Of a stretch of DNA of 64,000 nucleotides, positions 1-9,721 are shown piece after piece. Numbering within the stretch: the stretch's first letter is position 1; every line of letters begins with the position of its first letter. Source of the stretch: Amborella trichopoda (taxonomy: Eukaryota; Streptophyta; Magnoliopsida; Amborellales; Amborellaceae). The stretch is from contig NW_006499563.1 in the NCBI RefSeq assembly GCF_000471905.2, positions 2,371,286-2,435,285 on the forward strand, read 5' to 3'. The position numbers and the translations under genes are program-made. The notes under the pieces were generated by a model. The model did not search any database. It had not been told where the DNA came from and saw only the letters and a list, made by a program, of their open reading frames with translations.

Positions 1-235
1 GTTGTTTTGAAAACATACCCGGTGCTAAGTAAACCAATGCTAGGGTTGTTTTGAAAACCCACCCTACACTTCGTCAACTGGCGTTAGGGTTGTTTGGAAA
101 CACACCCGGCACCAAGTCAACTGATGCTAATTTTGAAAACCCACCTGACGCTACGTCAACTGGCGCTAGGGTTTTTTGAAATTCACCTGGCGCTACATCA
201 ACTAGTGTTAGGGTTGTTTGAAATTCACACTGCAC
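1..235. repeat. Tandem repeat of about 44 bp, cut by window edge
   Basis: Five to six degenerate copies of a unit of roughly 44 bp, each carrying a TTGTTTTGAAAACCCACC-like stretch, then a GCGCTA-type core, CGTCAACTGG and GCGCTAGGG. It continues to the left of the window. Isolated copies of the same GCGCTA/CAACTGG words recur at 1120-1290, so the two blocks probably belong to one element. It resembles repeat arrays found in LTRs or 3' regions of Tat elements. No coding potential is seen. Confidence 0.75.
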
Positions 236-1110
236 TGGGGATGGATCGATGAGAGTTACCTCGGGCCTCGAGTTAAAGCCTGACTCGGCTCATCGTCTCT
301 TGGCTTCCCTTGGATGCGACTGGAATTCCTAGTTTGTGAGGGGCATTTGAGGGTAGTGTGGTCTATATAATCGGGTAAAATCCTGTTTTCCCTCACTTTT
401 TCACCAAGAGAAAAAACCTTTAGCGAAAAGTTCCCTAATGGTGAGGAGAGGGTGGTCGGTTGAAGTTCCGACAAGCAGTGGGACTCTGACAAAGGTTTTG
501 CAGGGAAGGTTCTCGGCAAACAGTGGGACTCCGACAAAGGTTTTGCAGGGAAGGCTCTCGGCCAATAGTGGCATTCCAGGCAGTTTTGCAACGAAGACCT
601 TTGGCTTGCAGACTTTGCTAAGAATTTGGTGAAGTTGTTGGGAAAGAAGCGGGAAAGGAGAGTTCTCCAGTGAGTTTTTCGGGAAACAGAAGAGGTTCTG
701 ACTGCAACAGGTTTTGGTTGAAGAGGCGGGAAGTGAAACTGTGAGCATTTCCGTGCATCTTAGGAGGTTTTTGGGGATTTTTAAGAAGTTTCCCAGGGAT
801 TGTGGTAACTTTTTCAATGTTGTCAGTGGTTTTTCTAGAAGTTCCTGGGGACTTAGGGGAAGTTTGCAGAAGTTTTCGGTGAAGTTCTGGTGCTGTCCAG
901 GTGAAAAACATAGATGGGAAGGTTTTTCAATGGGTTTTCCGGCCATGTAGGAGAATTTTCGGCGGGAGACGAACGATCATGGGAGGTGGACTGTCATGGA
1001 AGGAGTACGGTTGCAAGAGGTGAACCGTCGTAGGGAAGGTGTATGGTTACCTATTTCGTATGTTAATTAAGGAGGTACAAAAACTTAGGCATTGAAAACA
1101 AGGAGTCTCA
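236..1110. other. Unassigned promoter-like stretch with a 45-bp duplication
   Basis: There is no recognisable gene here. The stretch has a TATA-like site at 362-370, and two direct copies of a 45-bp unit at 476-520 and 521-565 (about 90% alike by eye) with a third partial copy after them. They give a short plus-strand reading frame (438-632) of 15-residue repeats that I do not believe is a protein. The arrangement of promoter plus downstream repeats resembles an LTR of a family different from the TGTT LTRs in the rest of the window, but no LTR ends were found. Confidence 0.35.
362..370 (+). promoter_or_regulatory. TATA-box-like site
   Basis: TCTATATAA in a moderately GC context, 110 bp upstream of the 45-bp duplication. 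Similar TCTATATAA sites sit at the U3/R boundary of LTRs elsewhere in this window, such as 18421. Assignment rests on sequence only. Confidence 0.4.
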
Positions 1111-1119
1111 GGAAGCAAA

Positions 1120-1290
1120 CAGTCGTGACTGGGCCGACGCTAATAGAAGTGCAGCCGGCACTGGGGCAACCAGCGCTGATGGTTTAGAGTGCTGACTCAA
1201 CCGGTGTTGAACCTCAAGAAAGTCAACTGGTGCTATGGGATAGGAGCACAATCGGCGCTAGCCTTTGGAGGACACAACCAGCGCTATCTT
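1120..1290. repeat. Degenerate GCGCTA/CAACCGG interspersed repeats
   Basis: At least six words of the type CCGACGCTA, CAGCGCTGA, CCGGTGTTG, CTGGTGCTA and CGGCGCTAG spaced about 25-35 bp apart. They match the cores of the array at 1-235. This is a decayed continuation of that array, interrupted by about 0.9 kb. Confidence 0.5.
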
Positions 1291-1299
1291 CAGTCAGTG

Positions 1300-2075
1300 C
1301 TCATTAACATGTGTGGCTTATCATGGTGCGGAGAGTGATGCTCGCCTTTGGTAGTAAGCTACGTGTGAGATTTGCGACGCTCTGTGATGAGCTACATACA
1401 ACAATGTTCATGGGCCAGCAAAAAGTGGTGAATGATGGTAGGGTGTGGCTTGTGGTACTTGTTGGAAGCCAAAACCTCCATGTTGTTCTGTGGAAGGGCA
1501 CCCACTGTGAACAGGGTATGTTTTCTGTCATAAGCCAGTTCCTTGCCAAGGCAGCCCACTTTTTATGTTTGCTGCACATGTAGAATGAATCCTTCGTTGT
1601 ATATTTGATATACACGTCAGATGAGATATCTGGATTGTATGTTTGACATACATGCCAGATGGACTAAGGCTAACTTCTTGGAGTGGCTCTGCTTTGTCTT
1701 CTGGCTTGTAACCATCCTCTTACTTGTTAGATGAATTAAAGCTAACTCTCTAAGTGGTTTCACTTCTTCTTCATGAGTAAGGCCTTTCTTTGGTGGGTTT
1801 GCTTCTTCCTCAAGGGGCAGGAATTTGTTTTGGCCTCTAACCGTCCTCTTATCCTCAAATGCAAGAGCAACACTGCAGGTTTTGGTTTGTAATTGTCCTC
1901 TTATCCTCAGATGCAAGAGACTTGTAGCCTCCCTAATAACGGGCTTCCTTTAACTTGTAACTTGTAACTCATTTTTACTGCAATAAGAAGAGTTAGAACT
2001 TGTTTGGACTGTCTTGGCTATTTTCGCATTGAGTCCCTTTCTTTTGAATACACATTATGGGTAGTACTTGTTTAA
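1300..2075. other. Non-coding 3' region downstream of E1 integrase
   Basis: No gene is seen. A near-duplicated 30-bp word with short dyads (TATATTTGATATA, TGTATGTTTGACATACATG) lies at about 1598-1660. Three degenerate copies of a CCTCTTATCCTCAGATGCAAGAG-like unit, roughly 45 bp apart where best preserved, lie at about 1705-1920. Since the minus-strand integrase end of E1 abuts at 2076, this is probably the hypervariable 3' untranslated region of E1. No 3' LTR with a TGTT start is found. Confidence 0.45.
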
Positions 2076-2400
2076 GTGTTGTCCATTGATAGGGGCCATT
2101 GCTTCCCCTCCTTTAGGATGTGTCAGTATATAGGCTTTGTTGAGCGGGATCGTTTTTACTATAAAGGGACCTTCCACTTAGGCTCAAACTTCCCTTTACA
2201 CCGGCCATACATAACAATAGGCCTTTTGAAAGCTAATACTAGATCACCTCTGGTGAATGAGCGGACTTTGATAGACTTGTCGAAAGCCCTCTTCATTCTC
2301 CCTTGGTTGAGTTCAAGGCTCTACTCAGCCTCTAACCTCTTTCCATTGAGTGCATCCAATTCTTGATATTGGAGCTTGACTCTCTCATCTTCGGTTATTC
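2076..2400 (-). pseudogene. Integrase C-terminal end (E1 remnant)
   Basis: The minus-strand translation matches the integrase tail of element F (36747-37079): QELDALNGKRLEAE, then a basic stretch GRMKRAFDKSIKVRSF and the GKFEPKW..P chromodomain-like/C-terminal motif. The frame has stops after the KFEPKW motif and in the LEAE region. Integrase would insert element cDNA into the chromosome, and this piece is only the last quarter of the protein. Its upstream edge, near 2400-2410, is fused to RT N-terminal sequence by a deletion. Confidence 0.8.
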
Positions 2401-2401
2401 C

Positions 2402-3560
2402 TTAGTGAATATCGACTTGAGGGTCTAAACCAGACTTCTCATGGTAGTGGCAAGAAAAGACATCTCTGCTTGCTTTCAAGAAGGTAGTGAAATCTTCTTT
2501 CTCTTCTGGAGACATATTAGCTGAAATGAAAGTGGGTTCTGGATCCGCTTCGTCTCCAAGATTTATTTCCTCGAGTTCGCCAGCTATGGCCTGACCACCC
2601 TCTTCCCATTCTTTTGGAGCCTCTTGTAACTCTTTATCGTCACTTTCAGAGATCTTTCGATCGACCTCAAGTGCAGAGACCCATGATCCTGACAATTCTA
2701 CCTCTGATAGAGTTCCAGAATGGATCATAATTTCTGCACGTTTCTCGAACCAAGTGACAGAAAGGTCAACCTCAAAAGTGGCACGTCAGGTTGGAAAGGC
2801 TTATCTCGAAAGTTAGAGGAAAATTGAGGTTCAATGATAATGATGTGAAGAGTGTCCTCGTACAAATCACACGGTATTCGTACGGATGCGTGGAGTGTTT
2901 GCTCCAAGCCGGCTGGTTCTCCACAGACTTGTATCATGTGGCAAGCCTCCTGAGTATAGAAACTTTACCCTCTTGACTCTCTCAGTCTCTGCTCAAAGTC
3001 ATGCTCAGGGGGCCACAGGGGTTTATTTGGCTTCGACATCTTGTGCTGCTTTGAAGAAGGTGGCTCTGCCTTGGCTTTTGCTGCCAGGGCATTAGCAACT
3101 CTTAGGAATCCTGCTGCCTGTGCTAGGGTCTTTCTCAATCATTTCTGCTGTGTCCTGCTTATATTGATTCCCTCGAATTCTCGGTCGAGAGCCTCGAAGT
3201 CTTGGCATATTAAGGTTGTACCTGCAGGGGATGTAAAAGAGAGAGAATGAGAAGCAGAAGATGAAGAAGGAGAAGGGTTAGAAGGTGGGGGACTTTTTAG
3301 GTCGTTCCCCTCATCACCAGGGTTGGACAGGTGCAGGGGGTCTTTTAGGTCTTTCCTTGCTTAGATCGTTGGTGAGTGCTTTTAACCTCATCAAACGTAT
3401 GCTGAGTGGGAGATGGCACGGGAACGTCTTCTTGACAGGATGAAGAAGGAAGAAGGATCGTGCCAGGGATGAAGTCCAGTAAAGTTGGCAGTGGAGGAAG
3501 GGGCCTAAGAAATTCCTGCTCAATTGTGGGTTGAACGATCTTGTTTATTTGGTGAGTAGG
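2402..3560 (-). pseudogene. Pol linker and RT N-terminus (E1 remnant)
   Basis: On the minus strand, residues close to the 2402 end read LEEINLGDEADPEPTFIS, then a DVF..HYHE..GLDPQV motif that precedes the RT palm in elements F and G. Upstream (2725-3560), WPPEHDFEQ and EACHMIQV align with the pre-protease linker of G (about 55800-55940), and a GDEGNDLK-type motif (3290-3350) matches the acidic repeats of G. No aspartic protease active site is found, so protease seems deleted here. Several frame changes are present. Confidence 0.7.
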
Positions 3561-5024
3561 CCTTGGTGCCCATCTTTCTCTGGTTTTCTAAGGTGATATT
3601 TGATTCATCTTGCTGGGCTAGTGAACAACCCTAGCTTGGAGAACTGCTTTTCGCCTTAAAGGCTTGAGTCTACTTCGGCCATGGTAGACTATCCATGGCT
3701 GGGGAATCGAGGGTTCCGCAGAGTCTAAATCATTGATAGGAAGGTCCTGCTTTGGGAGATTTCCTTGCCCCGATGGAGAAGTGACTTGGGCACTTATAGG
3801 AAGATTGTAAAACTCCTGACACTCCCCCATTTTCTTTACGAATATATCAAGGAAACTTGTGGATTCTGATAGGTAATGGCCTCTTATCTGATGGTATGAG
3901 CACCAACGATCTTCAGTCCCCTTAGCAAGGCGACAAGGTTGCCTTGTTTGCTTAAGTGTGATTATGCCTTCATGAAACATTATAATGATGAAGGCGTAAA
4001 GGATATCGAGCAGTTCGTCTTCCTCTTGGATAGTTAAAGCATGAGAGGCTTCGGCTGCCCCGAAGTCCTTCTTTAAGTCTTCAAGCTTTATTTGACCTTT
4101 CAGAATCAGGGCCTCGATAATATCCTTCAATGTGTAGCAGTCATCTGTAAGATGATTGATCCTCCGATGGTAGGCACAATAATTCGCCTGAGTGTTAAGG
4201 CCAGGTTGCTCAGGGAATTTGGTTTATGGAAGCTAGATCATATTTTGTTCCAATAATAACCAGAACAGCGCAGGGACCCATTCCTTCTCGAAGGGGTAGA
4301 CCTTGTTCTTATGCCTAGTGAAATAATCACCCCGATCAAGGTTGGCCGGTGGGGGTACCCTATTGTACGACTGTTGTTGCTTGTCAGCCTGGGGTGTTAC
4401 CTTTGCTGTACATACCCCTTTAGAGAGGTCCAAAGTTTGGGAGGGAGACTTCTTTGAATCAGCGACCATGAAGGCTGCACTGATTACCGCTTTCTGTTGG
4501 CTGCCCCGTATGTTATTCTGAGAGTTACCATAGCTCCGGTTGTTTGCTGAACTTGTAGATGGTTGTCGTGTCGCACCATGGTAGCGTGATAGACTTTCCA
4601 TGTGAACTAATTCAGAGATCATCTCCGACATGGAGGTCGGAATACAGGCCTCAACATGTAGAGCGATCTTAGGTCGCATGTTCCGTACGCAAGTTTGGAC
4701 TACTTCCATCTCATGCATAGGATTAGGATGGCGGGGAGCCAAGTTTTTCCATCTTGATATGAACTAATCTACGGGCTCATCAGGGTAAGAAGTTCGATGG
4801 TTTGAACCTCTCTCTTGACCTCATAAAAGCATTGATAGAATAGTTTCTCCATCTCCTCCCATGTATGCACTGAGTTTGGAGAAAGTCCGGCATACCATTG
4901 AAATGCTGAGCCATCGAGGGTCTCAACGAACTGTCAGAGAAGAAGCCTCCCGTCAGCTACTGTTTCTCGACATGCTGCCTGGAAGTGGGCAATATGCTCG
5001 TTTGGGGACGTGGTTTACCCATGG
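3560..5024 (-). pseudogene. Gag with two zinc-knuckle motifs (E1)
   Basis: Gag forms the particle that packages the element RNA. The minus-strand reading starts near 5024 with a SPNEHIAHFQAACRET block and the retrotransposon gag core (QFVETLDGSAFQWYAG, then TWEEMEKLFYQCFYEV), followed by a region ending in CVRNMRPKIALHVEA. A first knuckle CAYHRRINHLTDDC (4137-4178) has an intact CX2HX4HX4C pattern. A second, CSYHQIRGHYLSES (about 3880-3922), has lost the last cysteine to serine. An in-frame TGA at 4934-4936 replaces the arginine seen in D. Further stops break the frame into three open parts (4233-4742, 3618-4130 and the N-terminal part). Confidence 0.85.
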
Positions 5025-5120
5025 TGAAACGGTCAGTGTAATGGTTGTAATCGAGCCCGATGATGCGCAGGAAGAGCACATGAACAAGTTTGACGATATG
5101 GTGCATGCGATGATGGAAAA
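5025..5120 (+). other. Inverted micro-segment inside E1
   Basis: This piece reads ETVSVMVVIEPDDAQEEH on the plus strand and matches the pre-gag region of element D (about 33000-33110, ETVSVMVINDPDD) and, more weakly, G (EETSNVMMVSQTDD, 59088-59270). The E1 sequences on both sides of it read on the minus strand. It is therefore flipped relative to its host element, and pre-gag sequence on each side of it is missing. Confidence 0.75.
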
Positions 5121-6110
5121 GATTTACAAACCTCTATCATGTTTACCCTTGAAGTTTTGATGGACCTCGCACCAAAACTGCGATCTAGGTCGCGGCTGGT
5201 TAGCTCTTCTTGCACAGGATAGAGCAATCTCCATCTGGTGTGACAATGAATGAGGGCCAGGAACTGGAGTCATCTTGGGTTGGGGAGGATGAAGGACTCG
5301 ATCTTCCATCAGGTCGATGCCCCGAGGTCTATTATGGGCTCGAGAGACACGACCAAAGTGACAGGGTTGGTTCAAGAGGGTACTCTTAGGGAAAAACTTC
5401 GAGTGCCAAGGCTGAAGGTGCTTGCTTGATGAAGGAGTGGGTCGGAGCAGAGTTGACTCATATAGAGGCCTGAGTGGAGGGCGAGAGGACGTCTGTGATG
5501 GCGACGTGTGCGCGTCCTTGAAGAAGGGTCATGGGTGACCTGGGGGTCAACCCGGACTCGAGCAAGTGGTCTGGCAACTGTCTGCAAGAGAACAGGTGTA
5601 GGCCTGTCCCTTACAGGGCGCGCTTGTGTGTGCAGAGTAGTGTGCACAGGACATGGCCTTGAAAGGTTCGATCTTGAACACAGACTCGAGATAACAGAGG
5701 GGTTGCCCCTAGGTGTGGCTCGAGTGGGTAACCCACGAGCCTTGTGGTATGTGTGAGGGATGGAGACCATGGGGTTTCCACCTCAACATGTTGAGCCTCT
5801 AGGGATAGAGACTAATGGTGCAGAAATGTGGGGAGTGTCCCTATGGCGACCCACAGAAGCAACGACAACTTGTTTGCCTTTTACAGAAAGGGATTGGGAA
5901 GCCGTCCGGCATACCTCAGAAACACGACTGGCAAGTGACTTGCCGGTGGCTGAGTGCATGCTGTGTGGGGCAACAGAAGTGCTGCAGGTGCAGGGCGCCT
6001 TGGTGAAGTTTTCACCAGAGCGAGGAGATGGGGAGTGAGGGATTTTTAGGTCCCACCTCACACCGGTCCAAGTTAAGACCTGGGAGCTAGGCACCGGGTC
6101 TTTGCTCAAG
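5121..6110 (-). pseudogene. ORF1 upstream of gag (E1)
   Basis: This is a low-complexity, Pro/Ser/Arg/His-rich reading frame on the minus strand, between the primer-binding site and gag. Its start region (SSQVLTWTGVRWDLKIP) matches ORF1 of D (31735 onward) and H (51967 downward). The end (RPRGIDLMEDRVLHPP, then SQFWCEVHQNF) matches D at about 32480-32680. Two frame changes split it. Ogre-type Tat elements are known to have an extra ORF in this place; its function is unknown to me and no fold is recognisable. Confidence 0.65.
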
Positions 6111-6300
6111 AGGATTGTGGGAACGAAGTTGATGGAACCTGTTCCCTAGGGACACTCTCGAATATGGGGATAAGAAAATCCTCAATCCGGATAAATGGGT
6201 TATAGAACCCACAAGCCATAATAAAATGTGAAAAGACAATGAAAGAAGATAATAAAGGAAGAAACTAACTAAACAAGAACGATCCGACCAAGGGGTAATA

Positions 6301-6320
6301 AGTCCTCAGTGGAGTCGCCA
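6301..6320 (-). promoter_or_regulatory. Primer-binding site of E1
   Basis: The minus strand reads TGGCGACTCCACTGAGGAC three bases inside the LTR end. The same site follows LTR-D (31525) and, with a base lost, the H 5' LTR stub (52162). A TGG start is what a tRNA 3' CCA end would pair with. From knowledge of Ogre/Tat elements this sequence corresponds to a tRNA-Arg primer. Confidence 0.8.
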
Positions 6321-6604
6321 AGCTGGTTAGGTGCCTCAATCTCGCCCTTCTGATCCTTTGGGGATAGAGTAGCACGCGTCTCGGGTTTCGAGAGAAGACC
6401 CGAGACGTTTTTGAGATTGCTCTCTCGAGAACCTCATTCAAGAACTGGGGTAGGTGTTACCAACTGGTGAGAGAGGAATTTAAAGGTGGGTTCGAGACTT
6501 ACTCGGGCTGACTCGCGTGGGCGTCCTCTTAGATCACGAAGACAGCCCCCCAGTAATAAAACTGGTTCAGAATCGCCTCCCTTGACTTGTATTTCTCTTA
6601 TTTT

Positions 6605-8323
6605 CTACAAGAAATCACATACATATATGGCAAAGGTTATAAGACAGGTGGGTTAGACCTCACCCTTTTCAAGCATGCGCATTAAAGAAGAAGCATGCGC
6701 ATTCAAAAAGACCTCACTCTTTGATGAACATACACAAGCATGCGCATTAAAAAAGAAGAAGAAAAGAAAGATGGGGGAGCGAAGAATTCGACTAAGTGAG
6801 AGGATCAGAGCGGTGACTAAGCTGGTGGATAATTGGCCTGATGTAGTAGCAAAATGGGCTCGGTAACTAAGATCGGCTCACAAGATTAGTACTAGACGTC
6901 ATTACTAATACCGACTAGCTAGACACGATGGTCAGTCTGTTGTGGCAAAAAAGCGGAACAAGTAATCCTGACAAAACAACATAACGACTACATTACAAGA
7001 CTACCATGAGAGGCTAACTTCAATCCCTCTTAGTCGAATGAAGGAGTGGCAGAATTAAGGCTATGAGGAAACAATAAGAAGAGAAGCAGGGAAAGAAAGA
7101 ATGAGGGCAAAGATAGGAAGAGAAGAGTATGAAAGACGAGAGGATAAAGGAGAGAGAGGGAAGAAAGACACAGTAGGGGCTAAGCATTATCAACTGTGTT
7201 AGAAGGAAGAGAAAGAAAACGTAGTCGGTGCTAGGCTTCGTTGATTGTGTTGTACAAAGGAGAAGAGAGAGGAGACGTGGTCGGCCCTAAGCTTCACCGA
7301 CTGTGACAAAAGAGGAGAGAGAACACGATCAGCACTAGGCTTCACCGACTGACAGAAAAGGAGAGAGAGTACCAATTGATGTTGGACTTTGCTGACTAAC
7401 AAAAGAGGAGAGAGAAAACTAGTCTCTGCTAAGCATCGCCTACTGACAGAACAGGAAAGAGAAAACTAGTCGATGCTAGGCTTCACCGAATGACAGAAGA
7501 GGAGAGAGAAATCCAATCGATATTAGGCTTCGTCGACTACGACATAAGAAAAAAGAGAGAAATCCAACTAGCGCTACGCTTCGCCGATTGCAGTAGAAGA
7601 GAAGAGAGAGAAATTCAACCGATGCTAGGCTTCGCCAATTGTGATAGAAGAGAAGAGAGAAAAATCCAACCGATGCTGAGAATGAAAGAAGAGGAGAGAG
7701 AAAACCCCCACCTGATGTTGGGAATGAAAGAAGAGGAGAGAGAAAACCCCCACCTGATGTTGGGAATGAAAGAAGAGGAGAGAGAAAAATCCACCTAATG
7801 TTGAGAATGAAAGAAGAGGAGAGAGAAAAGCTTACTTGATGTTGGGAATGAAGAAGATGAGAGAGAAACCAATCAATGCTAGGCTTCACCGACTGTGACA
7901 AAAGAGAGGAGAATGAATGGAGATAGAGATAAGAGAGGGGAGAGAGAGAAATAGATGAGAAGAAGAGAGAGATAGAGATAGAGACGAGAAGAAAAGAGAG
8001 ATAGAGATAGAGACGAGAAAATGAGAGAGATAGAGAGGAGAAGAAGATAGAGAAAGATAGAGAGAGTGAAAAGAAGAACAGAGAGAGATAGAGATAGAGA
8101 TGAGAAGAGAGGAGCAGAGAGAAAGACGTAAAGACGAGAAAGAAGGGAGGATAGAGAGAGAGATGAAGACGAGAAAGAAGAGAGGAGAAAGAAAGAGATA
8201 AAGTTGAGAAAAAAGGGAGGAGAGAGAAAGAGATCAAGATGAGAAAGAAGGGAGGAGAGAGAAATATAGGAGGAGAGAGAAAGAGGCAAAGAGAGAGAAA
8301 AAGAGGAAGAAAGAGAAAGCTAC
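6605..8323 (-). other. Candidate LTR intron (A)
   Basis: The minus strand has a donor-like CTTCAAGCAG/GTAGCTTTC at 8324/8323 and an acceptor-like GATTTCTTGTAG at 6605, followed by AAAATAAGAG. Equivalent sites occur in LTR-B and LTR-C. Between them lie the GA-rich and 48-bp repeat blocks. If spliced, these repeats would be removed from the leader. This is inferred from conserved positions only. Confidence 0.4.
7170..7900 (-). repeat. LTR-internal tandem repeats of about 48 bp
   Basis: More than ten units of the plus-strand form GTCGGTGCTAGGCTTCACCG, then GACAGAAGAGGAGAGAGAA, spaced 46-54 bp. Better copies contain an imperfect dyad AGTCGGTG-CTAGGCTT-CACCGACT. LTR-B has the same words in opposite orientation at about 18670-19380. 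The last four units lose the CTAGGCTTC core and become ATGTTGGGAATGAAAGAAG. Confidence 0.8.
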
Positions 8324-8330
8324 CTGCTTG
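7900..8330. repeat. GA-rich microsatellite in LTR-A
   Basis: Nearly pure purine on the plus strand (GAGAGAGAAATAGA-type). It gives long but meaningless Ser/Leu/Phe-rich readings on the minus strand. It sits just downstream of the TATA box and donor-like site. Comparable tracts are in LTR-B (18520-19130) and LTR-C (43260-43400). Confidence 0.9.
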
Positions 8331-8464
8331 AAGGGTACCAGCCCTTTTTCTCTCTCCTCTCTCTCTCCAAGATGTACCCACAAGCTCAAGTAACAATCCG
8401 AATCTTATTGATTGATCCAAGAAGAATGCATCAGCTTTTTTTTTTTACAATGACGCAGTTCCTG

Positions 8465-8472
8465 TTTATATA
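8465..8472 (-). promoter_or_regulatory. TATA box of LTR-A
   Basis: The minus strand reads TATATAAA. It follows the motif CCACCCATG/TTTGGG or its relics in other LTRs (B 18421, G 62093), so it is at a conserved place at the U3/R border. Confidence 0.65.
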
Positions 8473-9721
8473 AAATTAGGCTAAAAATTGGGTGTACGCC
8501 CAAAAACTACCTAGAATTGAAGATAATTACAATTTAATTGAATTTAAAGAAATTCTAAAACTAGCTACAAAAGGATTGTTTTGCCCTTGCCTAACAATGT
8601 GTGGAATTTCATAACAGTCCCTGCTGCTGCCCGAGAACTTACGTGATCTTTCGTTACTGACCCGAGGTCGCTTTGATGCCCATTTGATCGAGGGCTCGGC
8701 ATGACAATCATTTTGATACCAACTTCGAACCATGAATCATGTTTTTGAGTCATGATCATGAGACTTGAATCTTAGATGAATCTTGAAAACTTTGGATTGA
8801 TCGTGTGCTCATTCCTTGATGTTTCTTCATGATTTCTTCATTGAATCACATTGAGTATGGCATCAGGATCATGTTGCAGCGAACGTAGCTTGATTTCGTG
8901 TCCGGATGAGATTTTGTCGTCTAGAGTTTTTTGTCAGAATCTTGAAATTTGGCGGCCGGAATTTCAGCAGCTTTGACGAGTTCGTTTGTGACATCCAACC
9001 ATTCATCATACCCGAGGTTCAGACCTCACGCACCTAATGCAATTAGTCTAGTGCCGATCAGGTATACGAGCGTCGTGATGTGGCTGCTCGAAAGAGACGT
9101 GCTGCTGTTGAATTTTTCTGCAAATTTCTTCACAAATTAGATACTTTCATTTAGTTTTTCTCTCTGCTCAAGCGTCATCACAGGGTGTACCACATATCTA
9201 ATTGTTCGTCTTGATGACACGAATACGCTCATCAAATTTGGGAGCAATCAGACTTGGAACGAGTGAGATATAGGCCCCGAAAGTGACTGTGAAAACAACC
9301 ACCTTTAATGGTGTTTTAGTGCAGAGTGGCCACACAGAAATAGTGTGCAGCCTAACCCTTTTCGGTATTTTACCCATAATAGTGCCCGATTAAGTCAAAA
9401 CTTGAGCCATAGGAGTTTTCAATCATGTCGAATCTAATGGCGATGGTCCCACAGCTGTTTGATGCACCAAAAGTATAGCTCTAGTTATGGGGTCCATTTC
9501 AAGGTGCGAAAGATCGATTTTGCTGAAATTTTTTCTTGGTGTTCTCTGCCTTAGACATGTCTGATCGTGATGAAACTTGACAGGTGGTCTTTTGAAGTGC
9601 TGATGATGATCTTGAACAATTCTGGGGCTACTCTGAGGTTGTGGGGAATTTCCACTGTTTTGTATACTTTATTGACCTGCTTCCTACTAGAGACCAAGGT
9701 GCTCAAAATTATGTTCAAACA

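Larger units (their letters stand above)
2076..9721 (-). mobile_element. Tat-lineage LTR retrotransposon E1, internally deleted
   Basis: Read on the minus strand it runs LTR-A (9721 to 6324), primer-binding site (6320), ORF1 (6110 to 5121), gag (5024 to 3560), linker and first part of RT (3560 to 2402), then directly the C-terminal end of integrase (2400 to 2076). Protease, most of RT, both RNases H and the integrase core are absent. The parts are recognised by homology to elements D, F and G in this same window. No matching 3' LTR is present before the window edge. The coding parts carry many stops and frameshifts, so it is a dead copy. Confidence 0.85.
6324..9721 (-). repeat. LTR-A, 5' LTR of E1 (3.4 kb)
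   Basis: On the minus strand it begins TGTTTGAAC (9721) and ends CTAACCA (6324). The same start is found at LTR-B, LTR-C, LTR-D and others, which fixes the boundary. The U3 part (about 8480-9721) is non-repetitive and shared by all copies. A TATA box lies at 8465-8472. The transcribed part contains GA-rich microsatellite (about 7900-8330), tandem repeats of about 48 bp (7170-7900), and a conserved 3' part (6330-6560). It is longer than LTR-B and LTR-D mainly because of the repeat blocks. Confidence 0.85.

Noticed and set aside
2076..2366. Plus-strand frame of 96 codons
   Set aside because: The minus strand of the same bases matches the integrase C-terminus, so the plus-strand frame is a shadow.
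4861..5160. A single plus-strand gene of 99 codons
   Set aside because: Only 5025-5120 has plus-strand homology. The part before it is the antisense of gag and the part after it the antisense of ORF1.
7476..8420. Long minus-strand reading frame of 314 codons rich in Ser, Leu and Phe
   Set aside because: It is the translation of the GA-rich microsatellite and 48-bp repeats of LTR-A. Low-complexity DNA without stops gives such frames by chance.
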